64,000 nt of DNA from Salirhabdus sp. Marseille-P4669. Lineage in GTDB: Bacteria > Bacillota > Bacilli > Bacillales > Alkalibacillaceae. Shown in pieces: positions 33,878-43,429 of the stretch. Under the pieces are notes generated by a model. The model saw only the letters and a list, made by a program, of their open reading frames with translations, ran no database searches and had not been told where the DNA came from. How positions within the stretch are numbered: position 1 is the first letter of the stretch; each line of letters opens with the position of its first letter. Where the stretch lies: the NCBI RefSeq assembly GCF_900240405.1, contig NZ_OEQK01000002.1, positions 558,001 through 622,000 of the forward strand, in the 5' to 3' direction. The position numbers and the translations under genes were made by a program.

Positions 33878-35500
33878 ATGCATATCAAACCAATTTCCAT
33901 AAATGGGAATTCGTTAATTCAAGACTACCGAAAGCAACATAGCAATGCACTTCAATTTTTTCATTATAATCCTTTTGAAGAAAACGTATATAAGGAGCGT
34001 TTGCAAGAGCTATCCTCTCGATCTTTCAAAAGAGAAGAGCTTGTATCAGTATTAAAGGAATGTAATGTAAAGTGGGGGGCAAAAGCAGAAACAATCAACA
34101 ATATTGATGCGTTAAAGGATGAAAAGTCTGTAGTAGTAGTTGGTGGACAACAAGCGGGACTCTTAACTGGACCTTTATATACAATTCATAAAATCATTAG
34201 CATTATAAAGTTAGCTAGAGAACAAGCCGATAAGCTAGGTGTCCCTGTTATCCCTGTATTTTGGATTGCTGGAGAAGACCATGATTTTCAAGAAATTAAT
34301 CATATTGCACTACCTATCGCTTCTCGTATGAAAAAATATAAGACACGTCAAAAACAAATAGCCAAACAACCTGTTTCCTCCATGATGTTAGATAAACAGG
34401 TAACAAGTGATTGGGTCGAGAGTATCTTTTCTAATATGAGCGAGACAAAGTATACAAAGGATTTAAAAACGGAAATTACCACAATCGTAAAGGAGAGTAA
34501 TACTTTCGTAGATTTTTTTGCCCAATTGATATTTAAGCTATTCCCAAGTGAAGGTATTGTACTGTTGGATTCTAATGATCGGAATATTCGTAGACTTGAG
34601 AGCGACTATTTTCAAAAGCTCATTCAGAAGCAAGAGGAAATTGCTCGTGGGGTACGAAAAGCATTAAATGCCACGAGTTCGATGGAATATAGCATTGCGC
34701 TAGATGCCGAAAAGGATGACGGTCATTTATTTTATCATCATAATGGGGAGCGAGTATTGTTACGGGTTGATAGTAATGGAAGGTGGGTTGGAAAGGCAGA
34801 AGAATGTGAACTTACAAAAGACGAACTGTTGTCCATTGCCCAAGAACGACCTTATTTGTTAAGTAATAACGTCGTGACGAGACCAGTGATGCAGGATTTG
34901 TTATTACCGGTATTGTCCTTTATTGGAGGACCAGGTGAAGTAGCTTATTGGTCTGTTTTAAAGCCTGTTTTTGACACGCTAGAAATAAAGATGCCGCCAG
35001 TTCTACCTAGATTATCCTTTACGTTATTGGATCGTAAAGGGGAGAAGTACATGGAGCAACTAGCTTTAAAGGACTCGGAAGTTATTAGGAGCGGAGTAGA
35101 TTTTGACAAAGGGATGTGGCTCAAACGCCAAACGAATCCACCGATAGAACAATTAGCAGATCACGTGAAATTAACGATTGAAAAAGCACACAAACCGTTA
35201 AAGGAAGTAGCCAAAGAGCTTCAGCCTGACTTAGGGGACCTTGCTGACAAAAATTTGGTAATTCTGTTACGAGAAATAGAATACTTAGAACAACGTATTA
35301 TCCATCAGTTGAATGTAAACAATCAAAATGTACTACGAAAGTTTGATTGGCTAGAAGTGCTGCTTCATCCAGAAGGAGGACTACAGGAGCGGATATGGAA
35401 TGTATATTACTGGATTAATGAATATGGGGATAATTGGATTAAGGAATTAATGAACCAAGAAGTGAAATGGGATAGCCCCCACTATTTAGTTTATTTATAA
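33878..35500 (+). CDS. bshC: bacillithiol synthase (cysteine-adding enzyme) BshC
   Basis: This 540-residue enzyme adds cysteine to GlcN-malate in the last step of bacillithiol synthesis. It shows the family blocks VVVGGQQAGLLTGPLYTIHK (residues about 87-106), FWIAGEDHDFQEINH, and SFIGGPGEVAYWS near residue 350. A coiled-coil insert near residues 420-480 holds the dimer together in relatives. I chose the ATG at 33878 after AAAGGAGAAGG. A terminator follows before mraZ. Confidence 0.95.
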   Translation: MHIKPISINGNSLIQDYRKQHSNALQFFHYNPFEENVYKERLQELSSRSFKREELVSVLKECNVKWGAKAETINNIDALKDEKSVVVVGGQQAGLLTGPLYTIHKIISIIKLAREQADKLGVPVIPVFWIAGEDHDFQEINHIALPIASRMKKYKTRQKQIAKQPVSSMMLDKQVTSDWVESIFSNMSETKYTKDLKTEITTIVKESNTFVDFFAQLIFKLFPSEGIVLLDSNDRNIRRLESDYFQKLIQKQEEIARGVRKALNATSSMEYSIALDAEKDDGHLFYHHNGERVLLRVDSNGRWVGKAEECELTKDELLSIAQERPYLLSNNVVTRPVMQDLLLPVLSFIGGPGEVAYWSVLKPVFDTLEIKMPPVLPRLSFTLLDRKGEKYMEQLALKDSEVIRSGVDFDKGMWLKRQTNPPIEQLADHVKLTIEKAHKPLKEVAKELQPDLGDLADKNLVILLREIEYLEQRIIHQLNVNNQNVLRKFDWLEVLLHPEGGLQERIWNVYYWINEYGDNWIKELMNQEVKWDSPHYLVYL

Positions 35501-35581
35501 GGATTATCCCCCACTTCCTACCACCAATTTAGAAAATGGATTAAAAACCTTGAAATATAAAGGTTTAGAGATGCTTATTCG

Positions 35582-35614
35582 AAAGGCCTACCGCCATAAT
35601 GGTAGGCCTTTTTT
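35582..35614 (+). terminator. intrinsic terminator of bshC
   Basis: AAAGGCCTACC and GGTAGGCCTTT pair around GCCATAAT and run into T's, just before the mraZ control region. Confidence 0.88.
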
Positions 35615-35643
35615 CGTGTTTCAAAAAAATATATAAAAATGGA

Positions 35644-35668
35644 GTGGAGGAAAGTGGGGGATTGTGGT
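35644..35668 (+). promoter_or_regulatory. MraZ operator: three GTGG repeats at 10-bp spacing
   Basis: GTGGAGGAAA, GTGGGGGATT and GTGGTAAACT occur back to back, so GTGG recurs at exactly 35644, 35654 and 35664. MraZ is known to bind TGGGN-type direct repeats separated by five bases upstream of its own operon. The site ends 31 bases before the mraZ start. Confidence 0.82.
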
Positions 35669-35698
35669 AAACTAATATCAGAAGGTGGGGCGATGTAC

Positions 35699-36130
35699 AT
35701 GTTCATGGGGGAATATCAACATAATATCGACCAAAAAGGTAGGATTATTGTTCCTGCTAAATTTCGAGATGGTTTAGGAAACCTATTCGTCATTACGAGA
35801 GGTCTTGATAAATGTTTATTTGCCTACCCCATGGATGAATGGCGACAGTTAGAAGAGAAGCTGAAAAAACTTCCCCTTACAAAAAAAGACGCCCGTTCTT
35901 TTACCCGCTTCTTCTTCTCTGGCGCTGTTGAATGTGAAGTCGACAAACAGGGAAGAATAAACATCCCATCGCCCCTAAGAAAATATGCCGAATTAGATAA
36001 GGAATGTGTCGTAATCGGTGTATCCAATAGAATTGAATTATGGTCACAAGACAAGTGGGAAGAATATTTCGAGCAATCGGAGGAATCCTTTGCAGAGATT
36101 GCAGAAAATATGATGGATTTTGACATTTAA
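35699..36130 (+). CDS. mraZ: transcriptional regulator MraZ
   Basis: This 143-residue protein has two AbrB-like SpoVT folds: [22 protein letters not shown] at the start and [21 protein letters not shown] in the second half. Rings of MraZ bind upstream repeats and repress the dcw operon. I chose the second ATG (35699), ten bases after GGTGG, because it gives the family N-terminus and the same length as B. subtilis MraZ. It opens the division and cell wall cluster with its own operator just upstream. Confidence 0.95.
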   Translation: MFMGEYQHNIDQKGRIIVPAKFRDGLGNLFVITRGLDKCLFAYPMDEWRQLEEKLKKLPLTKKDARSFTRFFFSGAVECEVDKQGRINIPSPLRKYAELDKECVVIGVSNRIELWSQDKWEEYFEQSEESFAEIAENMMDFDI

Positions 36131-36173
36131 GGAATAATAGGGCGATGAATTACTTTATGAAAAGGTGACAAAA

Positions 36174-37145
36174 ATGTTTGATCATTACAGCGTGTTAAAA
36201 ACAGAAGCGGTCCATGGACTAAATATTCGCCCAGAAGGTACATACGTAGATTGTACATTAGGTGGTGGAGGACATTCGGAGATGATTGTCCAGTCACTAA
36301 ATGATAATGGTAAATTAATTGCTTTTGATCAAGACATAGAGGCGCTTGCTTTTGCTAAAGAACGGTTGAAATTGTACAAAAATCGATGTTTGTTTGTTCA
36401 TTCGAATTTCCAACACTTGCAAGAAAATTTAGTGCGTCATGGGATACAAGAAGTGGATGGAATTTTGTTTGATTTAGGTGTTTCATCTCCTCAGTTAGAC
36501 CATGCAGAAAGAGGGTTTAGCTATCAACAGGATGCTCCGTTGGATATGCGCATGAACCAATCACAAGCGTTGTCAGCGTATGATGTTGTTAATACATGGC
36601 CGTACGAGAAACTAGTGAAAATCTTCTTCCGATATGGAGAAGAAAAGTTCTCTAAGCAAATTGCAAGAAAAATAGAACAACGGAGAGAAGAAAAAGAGAT
36701 AGAGACAACTACCGAATTAGTAGAAATTATAAAAGATGCTATACCTGCAGCTGCTAGGCGTAAAGGTGGGCATCCTGCAAAACGAATTTTTCAAGCAATT
36801 CGAATTGCTGTTAATGATGAGCTTACTGTATTTGAGGATGCTCTGCAGCAAGCTGCAGAAGTGTTAGCAATAGGTGGCAGGATATCTGTTATAACCTTCC
36901 ATTCCTTGGAGGATCGCATTTGTAAGCAAGCGATGAAAAAGTGGAGTACACCACCACCATTACCAAAAAACTTTCCTGTCCTACCTGAAGATATTGCGCC
37001 ACCCTTTAAAATGATTACAAAAAAGCCGATATTACCAGCAGAAAACGAATTAGAGGAAAATCGTCGATCACGTTCAGCGAAATTAAGAATTGTAGAAAAA
37101 GTTAAACCTTGGGAAGATAAATTCCGATATAATGGAAGGGAGTAA
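36174..37145 (+). CDS. rsmH: 16S rRNA (cytosine1402-N4)-methyltransferase
   Basis: This 323-residue SAM-dependent enzyme, also MraW, methylates C1402 in the ribosomal P site. It starts [16 protein letters not shown] and has [15 protein letters not shown] (SAM loop), [20 protein letters not shown], and [14 protein letters not shown] near residue 245. The ATG is six bases after AAAGGTG. It follows mraZ by 43 bases in the order found across Firmicutes. Confidence 0.96.
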   Translation: MFDHYSVLKTEAVHGLNIRPEGTYVDCTLGGGGHSEMIVQSLNDNGKLIAFDQDIEALAFAKERLKLYKNRCLFVHSNFQHLQENLVRHGIQEVDGILFDLGVSSPQLDHAERGFSYQQDAPLDMRMNQSQALSAYDVVNTWPYEKLVKIFFRYGEEKFSKQIARKIEQRREEKEIETTTELVEIIKDAIPAAARRKGGHPAKRIFQAIRIAVNDELTVFEDALQQAAEVLAIGGRISVITFHSLEDRICKQAMKKWSTPPPLPKNFPVLPEDIAPPFKMITKKPILPAENELEENRRSRSAKLRIVEKVKPWEDKFRYNGRE

Positions 37146-37150
37146 TTTTA

Positions 37151-37525
37151 ATGGCATCCGTTTTTGCAAGAAAGCTAGAACAAACAGAAACTCAATATAA
37201 GGTAGAAAGACAAGTACAAGCACCTGTAGCGGTACCGAAAAAAAGGTGGATTACAAAAGGTGAGAAGTTTACATATTCTCTTATAACGATTGTCGCTATT
37301 TTAGTAAGCATTTACGTAGTTTCTTTCTCTTCCTCCATAGATTCCGTAAACCGTGATATTGAAAGCTTAGAAAACAAAGTAGAAGAGCAATTACTAGCAA
37401 ATGAAACACTAGAAGCACAAGTAAATGAATTAAGCGAACCAAGTCGAATTATTGAGGTTGCAAAAGCTAACGGTCTTGACATTAAAAATGCAACAGTAGA
37501 ACAAGCTGAGATTTTACAAAACTAA
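37151..37525 (+). CDS. ftsL: cell division protein FtsL
   Basis: This 124-residue single-span protein has a cytoplasmic start, a membrane helix (about 40-58) and an external coiled coil (DSVNRDIESLENKVEEQLLANETLEAQVNEL in two heptad runs). FtsL forms a complex with DivIC and DivIB that controls septal synthesis by PBP2B. GGAAGGGAG precedes the ATG, and pbpB follows 12 bases after the stop. Confidence 0.92.
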   Translation: MASVFARKLEQTETQYKVERQVQAPVAVPKKRWITKGEKFTYSLITIVAILVSIYVVSFSSSIDSVNRDIESLENKVEEQLLANETLEAQVNELSEPSRIIEVAKANGLDIKNATVEQAEILQN

Positions 37526-37537
37526 AGGTGGATTTTT

Positions 37538-39781
37538 ATGAAAAAGCTGAAGGCGACAAATGGAGTTGCGATACTATTTATAGTGGGGTTTTCTATTCTC
37601 TTTTTGGTGCTGTTCGGTAGGATAATGTATATCCAAGCATCTGGAGAAATAGAGGGTGTAAATTTAGAGGAGTGGGCAGAAAAGCAGAGAACTTCCAGTT
37701 ATCCCTTATCTGCAGAAAGAGGGCTAATCTACGATCGTTCAGGCATGGTACTGGCGGCAAATCGACCAGTTTACCGTTTATATGCAATATTAGATGAAGA
37801 ATATACAACGAATGAAAAGGAGCCGCTACATGTTAAAGACCCATTTAACACTGCAAATAAGCTGGCTCCTTATTTAGGTTTAGAAGAAAGTGCATTAGCA
37901 GATACATTAAACTCAGCAATAGAAGACGATAAGTTCCAAGTTGAATTTACAAATCGTAGTTTCACAGAAGAAGAAAAGAAGGAAATCGAAAAGCTGGACT
38001 TGCCTGGTATCTATTTTTCGAAGCATTCGGAAAGATATTATCCAAATAGTCAGTTTGCTTCTCATGTGATTGGGTTTACACAAAAGAAAGAAGATACCCT
38101 TGAAGGGGCAATGGGTATTGAAGCTAGTTTTAATGACGTTTTGACAGGTAAGCCTGGAAAAATTAGCTATCAGCGAGACCGATATGCTACAAAACTATTA
38201 AATCCAGAAGAAGCCATTGTCCAAGCAGAAGATGGTGACAATGTTTATTTAACGATTGATCAAAAAATACAGACCTTTTTAGAGGACGCCATGACAGAGG
38301 TACAGGAACAATACGAGCCGGAAAAAATAATGGCTGTTGTCATGAATCCCAAAACTGGGGAAGTCCTTGCAATGAGTAACCGACCAAGCTTCGATCCGAA
38401 CGTAAAGGAAAATATCGAAAACTGGTATAACGATATTATTGCTTATCCATTTGAACCTGGCTCGACAATGAAAATTTTCACAGTAGCAGCTGCAATTGAT
38501 TCTGGTAACTATAATGGGGATGAACTCTTTGAATCTGGTACGTATCAATATCTAGATAATGTGCGTCCAGTCCATGATCACAACTGGGGTAAAGGTTGGG
38601 ACTATATCACATATGATGAAGGATTTACGCGTTCTTCTAACGTTGCGATGGCCAAACTAGTTTGGGAAAAGATGGGGACGGAAACGTTTTTGGAGTATTT
38701 ACAAAAATTCCATTTTGATCAAAAAACAAATATCGATTTAGCTGGTGAAACAAAAGGCACCATATTGTATAACTGGCCATCTGAAAAAGTAACAACCTCA
38801 TATGGACAGGGTACTACGGTGACACCGATGCAGTTAATGAAAGCTGCTACTGCTATTGTAAATGATGGAAAAATGATGAAACCATACGTAATTTCTAAAA
38901 TAGAGGATGCGGATACTGGTAAAGTAATAAAGGAATCCGAGCCTGAAGTAGTTGGACAACCAATTTCTAAAGATACTGCAAAGCAAGTAATGACCCTTAT
39001 GGAGGGCGTAGTAAATGATGAACTTGGTACTGGTTACGGTGTGTATACTTTGGACGATTATTCCGTTGCAGGTAAGACGGGTACTGCGCAAATACCTGAC
39101 CCAGAAACAGGACGCTATTTAACTGGAAGAGAAAATTATGTCTTTTCTTTTTTAGGTATGGCGCCATCTGAAAATCCAGAATTGATGATGTTTGTTGCAG
39201 TGGAAAGACCAAAGTTAGAAGATACGGAGGCAGGTTCCGAACCTGTATCCTATATTTTTAAAACCGTAATGGAAAATAGTTTAAAGTATTTAGAGATAAA
39301 ACCAGATAAAGAAAGTACTGCGCTTAATGTGAACCCATTTCCAATACCTTCTAGCAAGGGAGCGTCTGTTGATGCGGTAGTACAAAACCTACAGGAGCTT
39401 GGACTCGACACGAAGGTTATAGGGAATGGTTCGAAAGTAGATGCGCTCTATCCAAATGAAGGTATGGAAGTAGTCCCGGGAGCAAGTGTGATGATACGTA
39501 CTGATGGGAATGTTACAATGCCGGATTTAACAGGATGGTCACTTCGAGAGGTTATTCAACTTGGAGAGCTTTTGGATATAAAAGTTGATTATTTAGGTTC
39601 TGGATTTACGGTCAAGCAAAGTATTGCTGCAGGCTCAGAGTTTAAAGGGAATAATTACTTAAGTATTGAATTAAAAGCCCCTAATCCTTCTAATGAGACA
39701 GTTTCGGATGAAGAGGGTACGAACCAAGAGGAAACTAGTGAAGATCCAGATTCGAACGTTCCATCTGAAACAGAGGAATAG
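37538..39781 (+). CDS. pbpB: penicillin-binding protein 2B, septal transpeptidase
   Basis: This 747-residue class B PBP crosslinks septal peptidoglycan. It has an N-terminal membrane anchor (about 8-28), a dimerisation domain, and a transpeptidase domain with STMK (near 308), SSN (near 366) and KTGT (near 512). Two PASTA repeats follow (about 600-715), with an acidic Glu/Ser/Thr tail. It is the essential divisome transpeptidase, placed after ftsL as usual. A terminator separates it from spoVD. Confidence 0.96.
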   Translation: MKKLKATNGVAILFIVGFSILFLVLFGRIMYIQASGEIEGVNLEEWAEKQRTSSYPLSAERGLIYDRSGMVLAANRPVYRLYAILDEEYTTNEKEPLHVKDPFNTANKLAPYLGLEESALADTLNSAIEDDKFQVEFTNRSFTEEEKKEIEKLDLPGIYFSKHSERYYPNSQFASHVIGFTQKKEDTLEGAMGIEASFNDVLTGKPGKISYQRDRYATKLLNPEEAIVQAEDGDNVYLTIDQKIQTFLEDAMTEVQEQYEPEKIMAVVMNPKTGEVLAMSNRPSFDPNVKENIENWYNDIIAYPFEPGSTMKIFTVAAAIDSGNYNGDELFESGTYQYLDNVRPVHDHNWGKGWDYITYDEGFTRSSNVAMAKLVWEKMGTETFLEYLQKFHFDQKTNIDLAGETKGTILYNWPSEKVTTSYGQGTTVTPMQLMKAATAIVNDGKMMKPYVISKIEDADTGKVIKESEPEVVGQPISKDTAKQVMTLMEGVVNDELGTGYGVYTLDDYSVAGKTGTAQIPDPETGRYLTGRENYVFSFLGMAPSENPELMMFVAVERPKLEDTEAGSEPVSYIFKTVMENSLKYLEIKPDKESTALNVNPFPIPSSKGASVDAVVQNLQELGLDTKVIGNGSKVDALYPNEGMEVVPGASVMIRTDGNVTMPDLTGWSLREVIQLGELLDIKVDYLGSGFTVKQSIAAGSEFKGNNYLSIELKAPNPSNETVSDEEGTNQEETSEDPDSNVPSETEE

Positions 39782-39795
39782 ATTATCATATAGTA

Positions 39796-39831
39796 GAACC
39801 TGTTGCATTATTGCAGCAGGTTCTTTTTTTT
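39796..39831 (+). terminator. intrinsic terminator between pbpB and spoVD
   Basis: GAACCTGTTGC pairs with GCAGCAGGTTC (one G-U pair) around ATTATT and is followed by a run of T. It lets spoVD be controlled separately during sporulation. Confidence 0.88.
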
Positions 39832-39923
39832 GGTTTTGTCACTCTAACCTATTCATAGTTCTAAAGTATTCCATACGTTCATATATTGAAACAAGCTATA
39901 CCTTGTACAAAAGGATGATGTTC

Positions 39924-41870
39924 ATGAAGCGTGTATCTCAAGTAACCGTACGTAAGAGATTAGTAGCAATTTTTATTTTTGCACTTCTATTTTTTGTTGT
40001 GATGTGTTTTCGTCTTGGCTACGTCCAATTTATAATTGGTGATGAATTAGTTCAAAAAGCTGAGAACCTATGGAGTCGTGACATACCACTCCGAGCAGAA
40101 CGAGGGGAAATAATAGACCGTAATGGAGAAGTGATTGTTGAAAATACAACAGCACCCTCTGTTGCGGTAGTTCCAAGGCAAATCAAAAATCCTCAAGAAA
40201 CAGCAGAAAAGCTTGCTAAAATTTTAGAAATGCCTGTAAAAGACGCATATGAGGATATAACGAGAAGTGCAAATGTGTGGATAATTAACCCAGAAGGCAG
40301 GAAATTAACAGATGAGCAAGCAATTCAGATACAGGAATTAAATATGGAAGGTGTATATTTAGCGGAGGATTCGAAACGTTATTATCCGAATGGAGCTTTC
40401 CTATCTCATGTATTAGGCTTCACAGGGATTGATAACCAAGGATTGGCGGGGATTGAACTTTTTTATGATGAAAAGCTATCCGGTGAAGATGGCGCCCTAT
40501 CATTTTTCTCCGATGCAAAGGGTAATAAACTAGGTGACATTGCAGATATATATTCTGAGCCAAAAGATGGATTAGATTTGAAATTAACGATTGACTCTAG
40601 AATTCAAACCATCGTAGAAAGAGAACTAGATTTGGCTGAAGCAAAATATGATCCAGATGGAGCAATTGCCATTGCAATGGACCCGGATACTGGTGAAATT
40701 TTAGCGATGGATAGTCGGCCGAACTTTCATCCGAGCGATTACCAAAATGTAGATGCCGAAATTTATAATCGTAATTTACCGGTTTGGAGTACATATGAGC
40801 CTGGGTCAACCTTTAAGATCATTACGTTAGCTGCTGCATTGGAGGAAGACTTAGTGAATTTGACGGAAGATGAATTTACCGATTCTGGTTCCATTGAAGT
40901 TGCTGGAGCAAGACTCCGTTGCTGGAAAAGTGGGGGCCATGGCCATCAAACCTACTTAGAGGTTGTACAAAATTCATGTAACCCAGGATTTGTGTCACTA
41001 GGTGAAAAGTTAGGGAAAGAGAAGCTGTTTACGTATATTAAAGACTTTGGTTTTGGTGAAAAAACCGGAATTGATTTACATGGTGAAGGTACTGGAATAC
41101 TGTTTGACCTTGATAATGTAGGACCAATTGAACTCGCCACAACTGCTTTCGGACAAGGGGTTTCTGTAACACCAATTCAACAGGTTACAGCTGTGTCTGC
41201 GGCAATTAACGGGGGCTATTTATATGAACCTTATGTTGCGAAAGAATGGCTTGATCCTGTTACTGGGGAGGTAGTTGAAGCCACAGAGCCAACGATGAAA
41301 AGAAGAATTATCTCTGAAAAAACATCAGAAGAAATACGCTATGCGTTAGAAAGTGTTGTTGCATTTGGTACAGGTGGTAAGGCATATGTAGAAGGATACC
41401 GGGTGGGCGGGAAAACTGGTACTGCTCAAAAGGTTGGAGAAGACGGTAAATATATGAGTAATAACCACATTGTCTCGTTTATCGGATTTGCGCCAGCAGA
41501 TGACCCAGAACTCGTTATATATGTTGCAATCGATAATCCGAAGAATACGGTTCAATTTGGTGGTGTTGTGGCTGCCCCTATCGTTGGAACAATTATGGAA
41601 GATAGTTTAAGAACAATGGGAGTAGAAGAACGGGAGAATGGACTTCCGAAAGAATACACATGGCCCGATGTACCAAAAGTAGAAGTCCCTGACTTAATTG
41701 GCCTTACAACAAAAGAATTGCAAAGCTATTTAGCCAATTTAGATATAGAAGCGAAGGGGGAAGGGGAGTATATTATAGAACAGTCTCCACAGGCAGGTGA
41801 ACTGGTAGATCAAGGTTCAACCATACGCATTTTCCTTAGTGATGAAGATGATGTAAAAAATAAACAATAA
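39924..41870 (+). CDS. spoVD: sporulation-specific penicillin-binding protein SpoVD
   Basis: This 648-residue class B PBP makes spore cortex peptidoglycan with SpoVE in the mother cell. It starts MKRVSQVTVRKRLVAIFIFA, has STFK (near 295), SCN (near 351) and KTGT (near 497), and ends with one PASTA domain (about 590-640). The ATG at 39924 is eight bases after AAGGA; the frame is open further upstream only by chance. The length equals B. subtilis SpoVD closely. A CATACG motif upstream might be part of a sigma-E promoter, but its -35 is poor. Confidence 0.94.
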   Translation: MKRVSQVTVRKRLVAIFIFALLFFVVMCFRLGYVQFIIGDELVQKAENLWSRDIPLRAERGEIIDRNGEVIVENTTAPSVAVVPRQIKNPQETAEKLAKILEMPVKDAYEDITRSANVWIINPEGRKLTDEQAIQIQELNMEGVYLAEDSKRYYPNGAFLSHVLGFTGIDNQGLAGIELFYDEKLSGEDGALSFFSDAKGNKLGDIADIYSEPKDGLDLKLTIDSRIQTIVERELDLAEAKYDPDGAIAIAMDPDTGEILAMDSRPNFHPSDYQNVDAEIYNRNLPVWSTYEPGSTFKIITLAAALEEDLVNLTEDEFTDSGSIEVAGARLRCWKSGGHGHQTYLEVVQNSCNPGFVSLGEKLGKEKLFTYIKDFGFGEKTGIDLHGEGTGILFDLDNVGPIELATTAFGQGVSVTPIQQVTAVSAAINGGYLYEPYVAKEWLDPVTGEVVEATEPTMKRRIISEKTSEEIRYALESVVAFGTGGKAYVEGYRVGGKTGTAQKVGEDGKYMSNNHIVSFIGFAPADDPELVIYVAIDNPKNTVQFGGVVAAPIVGTIMEDSLRTMGVEERENGLPKEYTWPDVPKVEVPDLIGLTTKELQSYLANLDIEAKGEGEYIIEQSPQAGELVDQGSTIRIFLSDEDDVKNKQ

Positions 41871-41896
41871 GGGATATCGTCTACAGCCCCCATTTT

Positions 41897-41905
41897 TGCT
41901 ATAAT
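41897..41905 (+). promoter_or_regulatory. extended -10 promoter of murE
   Basis: TGCTATAAT is a consensus extended -10 located 46 bases before the murE start. The -35 (TCGTCT) is weak, as is common with extended -10 promoters. Confidence 0.7.
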
Positions 41906-41950
41906 AGGTTACGTATGTATATTAGAGGCACAATAAGGCAGGCGAATTTA

Positions 41951-43429
41951 ATGAAACTTACAGAGCTATTATCAGCTATACAATTTTATAAGGTAACTAA
42001 AACGATAGAAGACTGTTACGTAACTGGAATAGAAATGGACTCAAGAAGCGTTCAAGAAGGAAATGTTTTTGTTTGTATTCGTGGGTTTACTGTGGATGGA
42101 CATGATTATGCTAAAGATGCGGAAAGAAAGGGTGCTTGTGCTGTTGTAGCGGAGCACCCTATTCACCTTGATATCCCAGTCATCGTTGTATCAGACACAT
42201 CAAAAGTGTTAGCCCATTTAAGTAATGTTTATTATCAACACCCAACGCAACATTTGAGGCTTATAGGTGTTACGGGGACAAATGGAAAAACAACCCTTAC
42301 GTATTTACTAGATGAAATCTTTAAATGTGCCAAAGAGAAAACAGGTGTCATTGGTACAATACAAATGAAAATTGGAGATGAAATTCTTCCAACGAAAAAT
42401 ACAACCCCTGATGCACTTGTATTACAAAATACCTTCCGTAAAATGGTCGATCAAGAAGTATCCACTGCGGTTATGGAAGTATCGTCACACGCATTAGATC
42501 TTGGGCGAGTTTATGGTTGTGAATTTGATATTGCGGTTTTTACGAATCTTTCACAAGATCATTTGGATTATCATGATAGTATGGAGGATTATTTCCGGGC
42601 AAAAAGTCTTTTGTTTTCACAGCTGGGAAACACATATGGAAACAAACCTAAATATGCAGTAATCAATGTAGATGATCCATATGGTGAAAAGTTAATTAAA
42701 AGCACACCGTACGAAGTGTTGCGTTATGGTATACATAATAAGGCAGACGTATGGGCCGAAGAAATAGAACTTACTCCTAATGGTAGTTCTTTCCTTATGA
42801 AAACGCCAGTAGGAGAAATTCATGTGCACACACCATTAGTGGGGATGTTTAGTATTTATAACTTAATGGCCGCAACTAGTGCAGCAATATGTGCGGGTGT
42901 TCCTTTATCTATTATTCAACAATCGTTCCAAACGTCTAAAGGAGTACCAGGAAGATTTGAAACTGTTCAAGGTGGTCAAGATTTTGGTGTCATTGTGGAT
43001 TATGCGCACACACCCGATTCTCTAGAAAATGTATTGAAAACTGTACAAAGCTTTACTAAGGGAGATACATATGTAGTTGTTGGCTGTGGTGGTGATCGAG
43101 ACAAATCAAAACGACCAAAAATGGCAAATGTTGCGGTGAATTATAGTGATTATGCTATTTTTACTTCAGATAATCCGAGAACAGAGGACCCAAACCAAAT
43201 ATTAGTTGATATGACTAATGGGTTAACAGCAGAAAACTATATCGTTGAGGCGGACCGTAAAGCAGCGATAAAATATGCAATAGAGCGAGCTAAAAAAGAT
43301 GATGTCATCCTCATTGCCGGAAAAGGTCATGAAACATATCAAGAAATAAATCGAGTCCGCTATAATTTTGATGATCGAGAAATCGCAAGTGCGTTAATTC
43401 GGGATGTATTAAAGGGGCGTTCAAAATGA
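41951..43429 (+). CDS. murE: UDP-MurNAc-tripeptide synthetase MurE (meso-diaminopimelate)
   Basis: This 492-residue ligase adds the third residue to the peptidoglycan stem. It has the P-loop VTGTNGKTTLTYLLDEI (near residue 107), the EVSSHALDLGRV and NLSQDHLDYH blocks, and DNPRTEDP near residue 408, the DNPR motif that selects meso-diaminopimelate. The ATG at 41951 follows AAGGCAGG by eight bases. murF starts four bases before its stop (ATGA overlap), so the two enzymes are made together. Confidence 0.96.
   Translation: MKLTELLSAIQFYKVTKTIEDCYVTGIEMDSRSVQEGNVFVCIRGFTVDGHDYAKDAERKGACAVVAEHPIHLDIPVIVVSDTSKVLAHLSNVYYQHPTQHLRLIGVTGTNGKTTLTYLLDEIFKCAKEKTGVIGTIQMKIGDEILPTKNTTPDALVLQNTFRKMVDQEVSTAVMEVSSHALDLGRVYGCEFDIAVFTNLSQDHLDYHDSMEDYFRAKSLLFSQLGNTYGNKPKYAVINVDDPYGEKLIKSTPYEVLRYGIHNKADVWAEEIELTPNGSSFLMKTPVGEIHVHTPLVGMFSIYNLMAATSAAICAGVPLSIIQQSFQTSKGVPGRFETVQGGQDFGVIVDYAHTPDSLENVLKTVQSFTKGDTYVVVGCGGDRDKSKRPKMANVAVNYSDYAIFTSDNPRTEDPNQILVDMTNGLTAENYIVEADRKAAIKYAIERAKKDDVILIAGKGHETYQEINRVRYNFDDREIASALIRDVLKGRSK

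Noticed and set aside
39693-39923. N-terminal extension of SpoVD
   Set aside because: It overlaps the end of pbpB and the terminator; the proper start has an SD and gives family length.
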